This document shows positions 9,682 to 18,260 of a DNA stretch of 64,000 bases, in pieces. The stretch lies in NCBI GenBank assembly GCA_030374765.1, contig JARGXX010000088.1, positions 868,001 to 932,000 on the forward strand, read 5' to 3'. This DNA comes from Agarophyton chilense. Its lineage: Eukaryota; Rhodophyta; Florideophyceae; Gracilariales; Gracilariaceae. Positions within the stretch are counted from its first letter, which is position 1. Each line of letters starts with the position of its first letter. A model generated the notes under the pieces. The model saw nothing but the letters and a program-made list of their open reading frames with translations. It did no database searches and was not told where the DNA came from. Both the position numbers and the translations under genes were made by a program.

Positions 9682-10413
9682 CTACAAAGCGGGCCTTGTG
9701 GGGCGTGGGGCGGTGGGCGACGGCTGGGCGGCGTCACGGCGGGCAGCAGTGACTGCGGCCAGGGGGGGAGCGGGGGGGGAGGCGGAGGCGGGAGGGGAGG
9801 TGATTTTGGTGCGACGCTGCGGCAGCTGCGAGCTAGAGGAGCGGGTGTAGCGGCCCAGCGAGCGCGTGGAGTAGGTGGACTTTGGCAGAAACGGGGAGCG
9901 CGACGAGGAACGAAAGTCGGGCGGGGCCGAGCGACGGATGGAGTCGTCGCGTTGAGGGAGCTTGGCGTTGGGGTTGGCGCGAAACTGAACTTCGTCGCGC
10001 TCGCGCTGGGCAGCGGAGGAGCGCTTTGCGCGCGCAGGCAGCGGCAGCGTGCGTGTGCGCGGCGGGGAGGAGTGCGAGTGGGTGGGACGACGGGGGGGCG
10101 GCTGTGACGGGTTGGGCGACGGAAACGGGTTGGTGTGGGACTCGGGGGCGGACGGCAACGATGAAGATGACGATGGCGAGGGCTTGGACGGTGGGGAGGG
10201 GCGGCGCGACTGTCGCGACTGGCGCGGCGGCGGGGCGCGGCGCACGCTGGAGGCGGCGGCGCCCCAGATGGCGATCTGCTCGAGACGCAGCTCGTGGCGC
10301 GAACGACGGCGCTCCGAGTGCGCGGGCAGCGGGTTGAGCTTCCGCGGCGGCTGTGGCGGCTGTGGCGGCGGCGGTGGGGGCGGAGGCGGCGGCGGCGGCG
10401 TGGGAGAAGCCAT
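9682..10413 (-). CDS. Proline/serine-rich disordered protein
   Basis: 243 residues from ATG 10413 in a good context (GCCATGGCT). It starts MASPT followed by a poly-proline run, then basic Ser/Arg/Pro-rich sequence throughout. One short non-repetitive stretch, HELRLEQIAIWGAAASSVRR at about residues 40-60, could be a helix. Repeated SxR and RSSS patterns suggest phosphorylation sites. I recognise no domain. It is divergent from UDP-glucose dehydrogenase across 712 bp. A longer open frame on the same strand (9570-10649) is a GC-rich shadow. The composition could also be a chance product of a GC-rich region, so the gene call is moderate. Confidence 0.5.
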   Translation of the reverse strand: MASPTPPPPPPPPPPPPQPPQPPRKLNPLPAHSERRRSRHELRLEQIAIWGAAASSVRRAPPPRQSRQSRRPSPPSKPSPSSSSSLPSAPESHTNPFPSPNPSQPPPRRPTHSHSSPPRTRTLPLPARAKRSSAAQRERDEVQFRANPNAKLPQRDDSIRRSAPPDFRSSSRSPFLPKSTYSTRSLGRYTRSSSSQLPQRRTKITSPPASASPPAPPLAAVTAARRDAAQPSPTAPRPTRPAL

Positions 10414-11125
10414 GGCTCGCGACGAGGACGGACGCTTTGAGCTTTGAGCGGCGGAGAGGTCGTCACTAGAAGATACTGATGACGACTACTAGAGAGGAGG
10501 GCAACGCGGCGCCACTGCGAACGGCGCGGTCGCCAGTAAAACGATACGACTCGCACGTGCACGTGTAAAACCGGGCTCCGTTCCGCGAAGGGCATGCGCC
10601 GCATTATGTAATGCGCGCCGCCGCGCACCCCCGCGCACCGCCGCCGCACGGTTGCCGCCTGTCGTCATGCGCCCCCTTACACTGTCAGCCCTGCCGTCCC
10701 GCGCTGACGGCGAGCCGCGCTGACAGCGGAATTGGCGGCGCTGTGCGCGCCCGCGTGCAGCTGTTGTGTGCGCCTGATGTCAGCAGTTTCGCGGGCCGTG
10801 GCGCGGCTGGTCGGTGCGTGTGCGCGCCCCTCGCGCACGTCCACACCCACGTCCGCCGTGGCGGCTTGCAATTCAACACCGCTGCTGGCCGCGACCCGTT
10901 CGACGCCCCTGCTCCGCTGCCTCGTCTGTGCGTCGGCGTTTTGCTTCAAATTGTCTGCGCTTGCCTGCGTCTCAGCTCATTGAGACCACCTTTCTTCTCC
11001 CTTCTCTCTTCTCTCTCCCCACTCCTCCTTACCTCACCCCCGTACCACAGTTACGCCGCCTGCTCCCGCTTCTTGCTTTGCTTTGCTTTGCTTCGCTTCT
11101 TCGTTCCGCACCTATCCTCCCCGTC
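10414..11125. promoter_or_regulatory. Divergent promoter region and pyrimidine-rich leader of UDP-glucose dehydrogenase
   Basis: GC-rich spacer between the proline-rich gene and UDP-glucose dehydrogenase. From about 10984 to 11050 the plus strand is almost pure C/T, followed by CTTTG repeats (11081-11096) up to 30 bp before the ATG. Such pyrimidine-rich leaders are common in strongly expressed algal genes. No TATA box is obvious. Confidence 0.4.
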
Positions 11126-12640
11126 ATGGTTTCTATCCCGTCCCAGGATGGCCTAAAGATCTGCTGCGTCGGCGCCGGTTACGTTGGTGGACCCGTAAGT
11201 TGACATCGTTCCTTGCCTCTATGTGCCTCCCCCGTCCCGCCGTCGAGCCATGTCTAACTTACACTCACACATTTCCCCTCGCAGACTATGTCCATGATCG
11301 CTCTCAAGTGCCCAGAGATACAGGTGAAGATTGTGGATATTTCGTCGCCGCGCATCGCCGCGTGGAACAGTGACTCGTTGCCCATTTACGAGCCGGGCCT
11401 ACCCAAGGTGGTGTCCGCCTGCCGCGGAAAGAACCTCTTCTTCAGCACCGACATAGACGGCGCCATCCAGGAGGCCGACATCATCTTTGTCGCCGTCAAC
11501 ACCCCAACCAAGAAGGTGGGCATCGGTGCTGGTCGCGCTTCCGATCTCACCTACTGGGAGTTGGCGGCTCGGCGTATCGCACAGGTGGCCGAGACACCCA
11601 AAGTGGTCGTCGAGAAGAGCACCGTGCCCATCAAGACCGCCGAGGCCATCTCGGCCGTGTTGCATGGCGCTGGCAAGACGCGCTTTGACGTGCTCAGCAA
11701 CCCGGAGTTCTTGGCCGAGGGTACTGCCATCACCGACCTGGACAACCCGGACCGCGTTCTCATCGGCGGCCAGTTGGACGAGCACGGCCGCAAAGCCATG
11801 CAGCTGTTGGCGGACGTGTACGCGCACTGGGTGCCGCGTGAGCGCATCCTGCTCACCAACGTGTGGTCATCCGAGTTGTCCAAGTTGGTGGCCAACTCCT
11901 TTTTGGCACAGCGCGTGTCTTCCATCAATGCCATCTCGGCGCTATGTGAGGCGTCCGGTGCCGACGTGGACGAGGTGGCGCGTGCCGTGGGCATGGACAC
12001 ACGCATCGGTCCCAAGTTTTTGCAGGCGTCGGTGGGCTTTGGTGGCTCGTGCTTCCAGAAGGACATCCTCAACCTGGTGTATCTGTGCGAGTCGTTCGGG
12101 CTGCCTGAGGTGGCACATTACTTCCACCAGGTGGTGCATATGAATGACTACCAGAAGGAACGCTTCGTGCGACGCATCATCCACGGGCTGTACAACACGG
12201 TGACGGGTAAGAAAATCGCGCTGCTCGGGTTTGCGTTCAAGAAGGACACGGGCGACACGCGCGAGTCGGCAGCCATCGACGTGTGTAGACGGCTGATTGA
12301 GGAGAAGGCGCAGGTGGCCATCTACGACCCCAAGGTGGATGCGGAACAGATATGGATGGATTTGACGTATGCATGCAAGATGGATAAGACGGAGTTGCAA
12401 AAGTATGTGACGCTGTGCGAGGACGCGCTGATGGCGTGCAGTGGGGCGCATGCCATGGCGGTGGCCACCGAGTGGGACGAATTCAAGGACTTGGACTATG
12501 CGGAGGTGTACGATGGGATGGTGAAGCCATCGTTTGTGTTTGACGGGCGTAACATTCTGGACCACGCGGCGCTACGCGAGATTGGGTTTGTGGTGTTTGC
12601 CATCGGCAAACCGCTAGACCCCAAGCTGAGCACGGCTTGA
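11126..12640 (+). CDS. UGDH: UDP-glucose 6-dehydrogenase, two exons
   Basis: Exon 1 is 11126-11194 and exon 2 is 11285-12640, giving 474 residues. Joining them restores the NAD-binding turn GAGYVGGPT at 16-24, which no single frame contains. Further signatures are [30 protein letters not shown] and the catalytic [10 protein letters not shown] with Cys279, then [14 protein letters not shown] in the C-terminal domain. The enzyme oxidises UDP-glucose to UDP-glucuronate in the cytosol, the precursor for acidic and pentose-containing wall polysaccharides. Length and domain order match the animal/plant family. Codons are strongly G/C-ending, which suggests high expression (inference). A polyadenylation-like AATAAA follows at 12689. 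Confidence 0.97.
11195..11284 (+). other. Spliceosomal intron in UDP-glucose dehydrogenase (90 nt)
   Basis: Starts GTAAGT, ends in a pyrimidine-rich stretch and CGCAG. Its removal joins the two halves of the Rossmann glycine motif in frame (phase 0), so the splice sites are fixed by the protein. Confidence 0.95.
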
Positions 12641-12688
12641 TATTTTTTGTTGTTGTTTGTTCTTGTTGATTGGAGAAGAATCTCCCGA

Positions 12689-12694
12689 AATAAA
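12689..12694 (+). terminator. AATAAA polyadenylation-like signal
   Basis: AATAAA about 50 bp past the UDP-glucose dehydrogenase stop. Assigned from sequence and position only. Confidence 0.45.
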
Positions 12695-12773
12695 ATGTAC
12701 TTGTAGCAGTGCACTGTGACACAGATAGATAGGCGTGGACTGCGTGGAATGCATGCGGATGCATATGAGAACG

Positions 12774-12863
12774 CATGAGAAAGCAGGAAAATGCAAGAAA
12801 ATGCAAGAAAATGCAAGAGAAAGCAAGAAAATGCGTGGAAAAGCATGAAAAGCATGAAAAGCG
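12774..12863 (+). repeat. Purine-rich 10-bp tandem repeat
   Basis: Degenerate tandem copies of a 10-mer close to AAATGCAAGA, drifting into GAAAAGCATG. It lies in the spacer between UDP-glucose dehydrogenase and the RING gene. Confidence 0.8.
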
Positions 12864-12970
12864 CGCGGCAAGAAACGGCTTGGAGCGCAGCAGGGTGGTA
12901 CTGTTTCTGCGTTGGGTAATTCGCGCTTGGTACGTTTGTAATATTCACAACACATTGCTCCAGGGACGAT

Positions 12971-13050
12971 GGCTGGCGGGAGCCGGCTGGCGGAGACGGC
13001 TGGCGGAGACGGCTGGCGGCGACGGCTGGCGGCGGAAGCTGTGCCAGCCA
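12971..13050 (+). repeat. 12-bp GC-rich minisatellite
   Basis: Tandem units of GGCTGGCGGAGA with A/C variants, about five copies, ending in a short inverted stretch (GCCAGCCAGCC) that could fold back on the repeats. Confidence 0.8.
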
Positions 13051-13449
13051 GCCAGGTGCACATGGTGACAACGCCGTGCCACGGCGAGAGAGAGAAAGGT
13101 CACGCACGCGTACGCGCCAAAATGTCCACCACTAAAGAATCACACGCGAGCACCACACGGCCGTCCGCCTCCGTCCTGCAAAGCTTTCCAGCCATGCCTG
13201 CAACACCCCACGCACGCGCGCGCGCCCCACGCACGCCCCCTCCACAAACGCCTCTCCGCCGCCTATTTGGGAACTGGAACCCCCCTTCGCCATGCGCACT
13301 GTCGCGCTGCGTCTTTCTTACGTTGACGCCACCGCGACACCGACACACGCTGCTGTTGCCACCCCCATCGCCGCCCCACCTCCGACCTTCTCGCTGCTGC
13401 TTTTATCGCCGCCCCCGCTTACCTTCGTCATTCGCCTCCTCCTTTCCCC

Positions 13450-14763
13450 ATGTGCCCGTCTGACCGCTTGTCCGAGGTTCCCCCCCGCTCCCCCTGTTGC
13501 GCACCCGCCGTCCCCAATAACCGCCCCGATTCTCCTTGTTCTCCGCCACCACCCGACTGCCCCTCCCCCGTGCACAAACGCCGCAGAGTGGAGCCGTTGC
13601 CGCTGACCGCATGCCACTCCGCCCCCTCCACAACCATGGCCACTCCGTCCCACAAATTGCAAGACGCCGTGCGCTCCATCATGAGCGCCGAGACGTCTCC
13701 GCGCCGTCGACAGGCCGCTATTTCTCGCCTCTTCTCCGAACGAACTGCCGCACTCATTGCAAAGCATCATCCACCGGCCGTGTGCGTGTCGTCGCCACCG
13801 CGCCACGAGCACCACGACCAACACGAGCTCCGCCATCGCTCGTTTCCTGGCGCTGGCGTGGCGTCGGCTGGATGCAACCACTACCGCCGCAACTGCTGGA
13901 TTCTGGCTGACTGTTGTGACCGTTACTTTCCGTGCCGACGCTGCCATGACGAGCAGACGCAGACACACCAGATCGATCGGTATGCCACCAAGATGGTGGC
14001 GTGTGTTAAATGCGGCGACGTTGACCAGCCTGTGCGGTCGCATTGCCGGTCGTGTGGGGTGCAGTTTGCGCGCTATTTCTGCGGCGTATGCAAGTTTTAC
14101 GACGATACGCCCGGGCGACATGCGTACCACTGCGAGGGCTGTGGTATGTGTCGTGTGGGCAAAGGATTGGGTATTGACAACTACCACTGCTACGGGTGCG
14201 GAAATTGCATCCCTATGGCGTTCAAGGACAAGCATCCATGCCGGGAAAGAAGTCTGGATGCAAACTGCCCCATCTGCACCGAGTACCTGGCCACGAGCAC
14301 CGATCCAATGGTGTTTCTGCGGTGCGGGCACACGATGCACGCCAACTGCCTCAAGGAACTGGCAGCGAGCGGATATACGTGCCCCATTTGCAACAAGTCA
14401 ATGGCGGACATGAGCAAATGGTACAAGCAGCTGGACGAGCAGATCAAGAACGAGGTGGTACCACGCGAATTTGTGTACAAGCGATCGCTGGTTCTTTGCC
14501 ATGAGTGTCACGAGGAAACGCACGTTCGGTTCCATCTGGTGCATCACAAATGTGGTGCGTGTGGCAGCTACAACACTAGATTGCTGAGACACTACGACGT
14601 GACGCCGCGCAGCGACGAGGCGGCTAGCGCGGCGGCTGCGGCGGCCGCGGCTACTGCGGCGGCGCCGTCGCTACGTTCGGATCGGGTGGTTCTCTCGGAT
14701 CGAAATCGAATGATAGCACGGTCGGATGGAGCTGTAGCGGAAGAGGCTGCTTCCTCAACTTGA
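13450..14763 (+). CDS. CHY/CTCHY zinc-finger RING E3 ubiquitin ligase (RCHY1/MIEL1-like)
   Basis: 437 residues from ATG 13450. A Pro/Ser-rich N-terminus is followed by a CHY zinc finger beginning C142 (CNHYRRNCWILADCC), a CTCHY finger with paired CxxC and HC motifs (about 200-265), a RING-H2 with C273..C276 opening and CPIC at 311-314 closing, then a zinc ribbon (CHEC...CGAC). This order is that of RCHY1/Pirh2 and plant MIEL1, which transfer ubiquitin to regulators such as p53 or MYB factors. No hemerythrin domain precedes it, so it is not a BRUTUS-type iron sensor. The tail has a poly-alanine run (about residues 394-406). The substrate here is unknown. The start could also be ATG 13636; both leave all zinc modules intact. 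Confidence 0.92.
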   Translation: MCPSDRLSEVPPRSPCCAPAVPNNRPDSPCSPPPPDCPSPVHKRRRVEPLPLTACHSAPSTTMATPSHKLQDAVRSIMSAETSPRRRQAAISRLFSERTAALIAKHHPPAVCVSSPPRHEHHDQHELRHRSFPGAGVASAGCNHYRRNCWILADCCDRYFPCRRCHDEQTQTHQIDRYATKMVACVKCGDVDQPVRSHCRSCGVQFARYFCGVCKFYDDTPGRHAYHCEGCGMCRVGKGLGIDNYHCYGCGNCIPMAFKDKHPCRERSLDANCPICTEYLATSTDPMVFLRCGHTMHANCLKELAASGYTCPICNKSMADMSKWYKQLDEQIKNEVVPREFVYKRSLVLCHECHEETHVRFHLVHHKCGACGSYNTRLLRHYDVTPRSDEAASAAAAAAAATAAAPSLRSDRVVLSDRNRMIARSDGAVAEEAASST

Positions 14764-15055
14764 TATTTTTTGTGTGTGTGGTTGGTGCACTAGCATGTTC
14801 TCTAGCTAGAGAGAGCGAAGCATAAAGCATACATTGTAATGGTACGCGACGTACTAACTTTCTTTTTTCTTATTTAATTTTGGCTAGAGAGTTTTTTGCA
14901 CATTGGGCGGGAGAGACGCAGTGGCGAGTAGTTGGGAGGGGGGGTAGGGCAGGGAGGGTGCAGCGAAAGAGAGCAGCGGCGCATTGACGCGCGCAGGGCA
15001 TAGGGGCATGGGCATGGGCATGGCGAGACGGCACTGCAGTTACACGGGACAAGGC

Positions 15056-15083
15056 GGGGGGGGGGGGACACTCACCCCCCCCC
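15056..15083. repeat. G12/C9 inverted homopolymer hairpin
   Basis: A run of 12 G, the spacer ACACTCA, then 9 C. The two arms can pair perfectly into a 9-bp G:C stem. Confidence 0.85.
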
Positions 15084-15467
15084 AGCGACGGTTGCCAACG
15101 AGTGTTTCCGACGCTTGCGCAACGTTTTTCGCTTTTCGTTTTTCGTTTTGCGGTTGAGTGCTCACTTCTCTTTTCTCGTGACGCACGCGATGCGCGCATG
15201 GCATGAATGCACGCGTGGCACGCGCCCAAACGTTTGTCATACGGTGACCATGCTATTTGTTTGCACGCGGATTTTTAGCAAAGTAAGTTTTTTGCGTCGA
15301 CGTGGCCTTTTTTTTTTTATTATTGAACCTTGTCACCGTGAACGACGGGTACAGTATTGGCAGTGCGCGTCACGAAACAATGACGCGCACAGTATATGCG
15401 TGCATGGCGTCACGCGCTATTTTCGTCGACACCGCCTTCGACATTTGTGCTGGCGCGTTGTATGTTT

Positions 15468-15492
15468 GGGGGGGGGGGGGGGGGGGGGGGGG
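15468..15492 (+). repeat. 25-base G run
   Basis: Uninterrupted G25 in the convergent spacer. Its true length may be misjudged by sequencing. Confidence 0.85.
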
Positions 15493-15535
15493 CAGGCGGT
15501 GGAGGACAGTAGCCGGGGTAGGGGGAAAAGAAAAC

Positions 15536-15583
15536 GGTCAACTTGGCGGTCAACTTGGCGGTCAACTTGGCGGTCAACGTGGC
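15536..15583 (+). repeat. 12-bp tandem repeat, four copies
   Basis: Four head-to-tail units of GGTCAACTTGGC; the fourth has one change (CGT for CTT). Confidence 0.9.
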
Positions 15584-15747
15584 AGCCGTGTACACATGTG
15601 CGACGGGACGAGCTGCACGTGCGCGTGTGCATGCTTGTTTTCAAAAAAGCAACTGAGAAGCAAAGCCAAGGCAGCCAAAAGCAAACGGCGAGTTTTTTAG
15701 TGTTGTTTGTACAAGGAAAGAAAAAACGGCTACGTGTACAGCGTGTT

Positions 15748-16947
15748 TCAGTTGGCACGAGGCGGCACGCTGCCAAGTCGCCACGGGACGGCGGCCGTGA
15801 GGTCGGCACTGAGCGATGAGGAGGTGTTGGTGTGCGCAATGGTGCTTCCATAAGCGCCGCCGTCATCGTTAAGAACGTTGCACGTGGTTGCGTACGACGA
15901 TGGAACAATTGGCTGCTCCCGTAACTCCGCCTCGAAGCCGACGCCGCCCGAGAAGCGATCGTGCATGTCGGATAAAACGTCACGAAAGTCCACCACATGT
16001 AACAAGGAGTATTTGCTGCGCGTGCGTGCGCCCTCTCCCTCATACTCGGTGTACGAAAACACGTAGTAGTGCGCTACGGCCGCCACGGCCATCTCCAAGC
16101 AGATGAGCAGGTCCTGCAGTCCAGTGGCCTGCTCGCGCGCAGAATAGCCCTGCACGTCGTGCAAAATACCGAGGCGAATGGCCACACTCAACGCTACGCC
16201 CTGCCAAAACGAGAAGAATACCACCGCTTTGACGCTGAGGAACTTTTCAAACGGACGAAACGGCAGTAATAAGTGGTGTGCGGCATGGTAAAACAGCACC
16301 AATCCGTACAAGGCGCATGAGATGGAGACGTTGTTGACCAGTGTGATGCACAGTAGAATGAGGGCGCGCACGGTGCGATGGCGGTACTTGATGATGGCGT
16401 ATAACTTGAGTACGGAGCCGGCCGGTTTGATAAATACAAACTGCAGTACGCTGGCGCGCACCGAGTTGAGAAAGGCGGGACCCAGTCGCAACGGCTGCAC
16501 CCACAAGTTGAGTGGCCACGGGTGCGGCATGCGCGGCTGGTCCTCCAGATAGCGGCACAGATGCAGGTCGCCGCCGCCGTACTTGATGAGCAGCACCACA
16601 AAGTTGTAGATGACATAGGCCTCGTACGAATCACGAAGCAGCTCCAGCACCAACGCGTGCGTCTCGTTGGTCATCACCAGCGCGAACCACGACGTGAGTG
16701 AGTACAGCGGCACCATGGCCAAGATGCGCACGATGTGCAGTTGATACTGCGGACGCGAGTAATGGCGCAGATGTAGCATAATGTGTCGCGTCGCCAACAC
16801 CACGGCCGCCACTGCCAACACGGCGGCCACCACCACCACGCTGAGTAGCGTATTGTTCCACATGGCGCTGTTCGCGTTGGCGCGCGCGCGCCCAAGCGCA
16901 ACAAGTTGGTAGTTTGCCAAACGCGGGCGTGGTACAGTCATCATCAT
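15748..16947 (-). CDS. TMEM184/Ost-alpha (DUF300) family membrane protein
   Basis: 399 residues; the start has three consecutive ATG codons, the outermost at 16947. About seven hydrophobic segments are visible between residues 33 and 290. Family blocks include LRDSYEAYVIYNFV, then FIKPAGSVLKLYAIIKYRHR, then SFWQGVALSVAIRLG, the core of the TMEM184/LAZ1/organic solute transporter alpha family. The C-terminal 110 residues are polar and probably cytosolic. Family members sit in endomembranes or the plasma membrane and affect solute transport or vacuole function; no substrate can be deduced. A 14-bp minisatellite lies about 90 bp upstream of the start. Confidence 0.9.
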   Translation of the reverse strand: MMMTVPRPRLANYQLVALGRARANANSAMWNNTLLSVVVVAAVLAVAAVVLATRHIMLHLRHYSRPQYQLHIVRILAMVPLYSLTSWFALVMTNETHALVLELLRDSYEAYVIYNFVVLLIKYGGGDLHLCRYLEDQPRMPHPWPLNLWVQPLRLGPAFLNSVRASVLQFVFIKPAGSVLKLYAIIKYRHRTVRALILLCITLVNNVSISCALYGLVLFYHAAHHLLLPFRPFEKFLSVKAVVFFSFWQGVALSVAIRLGILHDVQGYSAREQATGLQDLLICLEMAVAAVAHYYVFSYTEYEGEGARTRSKYSLLHVVDFRDVLSDMHDRFSGGVGFEAELREQPIVPSSYATTCNVLNDDGGAYGSTIAHTNTSSSLSADLTAAVPWRLGSVPPRAN

Positions 16948-17038
16948 TGAAGAATATCAGCACTCACCACACACATGGGTGACTGACGTTCCGCCCCTCC
17001 ACGTGTCCACGACGGCGCGTTGTGAAAGAGTGAAACGA

Positions 17039-17136
17039 TAGTAATTGTTCAATAGTAATTGTTCAATAGTAATTGTTCAATAGTAATTGTTCAATAGTAA
17101 TTGTTCAATAGTAATTGTTCAATAGTAATTGTTCAA
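17039..17136 (+). repeat. 14-bp minisatellite, seven copies
   Basis: Seven nearly perfect tandem copies of ATAGTAATTGTTCA, AT-rich in an otherwise GC-rich block, in the probable promoter of the TMEM184-like gene (minus strand). Confidence 0.95.
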
Positions 17137-18198
17137 AAGCTTCTCTATGCTCCTCTCTGACAACAGCAGTACCTTCCACGCTGGCTTACAGACGCGACGC
17201 GACGCGACGTGATGCGAGATGGCGTGTGGACGCGCACCCCAGAGAGTGAGTGACGTTCATCATTGCAACATTACCGAGCCGCATGCGCTACCCGAATGTA
17301 ATACATACGCACGGAGGCTCTCTAGCTAGAGCGTCCCCCAGCGTGCCAGCTTTCGGACCAAGTCTCCATGCAAAAATACTTTGCTCAAATGGCCCCCTGT
17401 TCCCGCCTGGCTTGTGTGTCGCACATTTTAAAAAGAGTTTACCAACTACGCAAACACTAAAGAGTCTAGTATAGTAACACAGCACCGAATTCAGCCATCC
17501 ACAGCGATAGCATACGCAGCGCTCCGTGCATGCAAACAAGGCCACATTGAGCTTTCCAGTACAATGTGATTATGCAACCATATGGATGCAACAAACGCAC
17601 TGTATTCCTAAGACGTGTACATGAAGGTGTACAGCTTGAGCGTCGAGAAAAGCCAAGCCAAGCACGAGTTGACGAAAAGCAAGTAGCTCGCAAAAGCGCA
17701 ACCAACAGCAACCAGTTATGGCGCCGGTTGGTACGCGCTCTGCTGCGTAAAGTAAATGTTAAGAATTTTGTAGCTATACAGAATCTCTCGCGTAGACGGC
17801 GAAGACGGCGCCAGTCTCTTTGCGATTCTGACCGAGAGCGCTGCGAGGCAGTTGCGAAGATAAACAAGCGCGCCACAGTTGTTGAGCGGGCGGTTGGAAC
17901 GCGGCATGGTACGAGCGCGACAAGGAACGCATCCGGTGGGTAGAGGATGCGCAACGAAGGACGAAGACATAGCGACGCGACACATGGCGCACGCCAAAAA
18001 CGACGGTTACGAAGGCGGGAGGGGAGGTGCACAGCGGAGACGCGCAGCGAGGCAACACACACGCTGCGGTCGCTTCTTATGCGCCGCTCATGCGTCGCCG
18101 ACGACAAGCACGAGCGCATTGTCTCGCGTCGTGATGGGACGCAACCAACATCTCGTTAGCGGCGATTCACAGCACGCGAGTCGCCAATCACTGCCATG

Positions 18199-18243
18199 AC
18201 GCGTGCGCGCGTGCGCGCGTGCGCGTGCGCGTGCGCGTGTGCG
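18199..18243. repeat. 45-nt alternating purine-pyrimidine tract
   Basis: Every step alternates purine and pyrimidine (mostly CG, GT and GC steps), the classic Z-DNA-prone composition. It lies immediately past the lipase gene's 3' end. Confidence 0.9.
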
Positions 18244-18248
18244 AGTCA

Positions 18249-18254
18249 TTTATT
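18249..18254 (-). terminator. AATAAA polyadenylation-like signal of the lipase gene
   Basis: Minus-strand AATAAA (plus TTTATT) 7 bp past the lipase stop codon. Confidence 0.5.
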
Positions 18255-18260
18255 CCCAAA

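Larger units (their letters stand above)
14764..15747. other. Convergent intergenic region with G tracts
   Basis: Spacer between two converging gene ends. It holds two long G runs and a 12-bp tandem repeat, listed separately. Open frames here are low-complexity products of those repeats. Confidence 0.6.
16948..18260. other. Spacer between TMEM184-like and lipase genes
   Basis: 1.3 kb holding the 14-bp minisatellite (17039-17136) and the alternating purine-pyrimidine tract (18199-18243). A 217-codon minus-strand frame at 17466-18119 is Arg/Ser/Leu-rich with no recognisable domain and is not called a gene. Confidence 0.6.

Noticed and set aside
9570-10649. 359-codon minus-strand Arg/Pro/Ser-rich frame
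   Set aside because: Out of frame with the better-initiated proline-rich ORF and purely compositional.
12774-13050. CRISPR-like array from the tandem repeats
   Set aside because: Units are 10-12 bp and directly abutting, without spacers, and the genome is eukaryotic.
17466-18119. 217-codon minus-strand frame
   Set aside because: Arg/Ser/Leu-rich with no family resemblance and no conserved block; probably chance.
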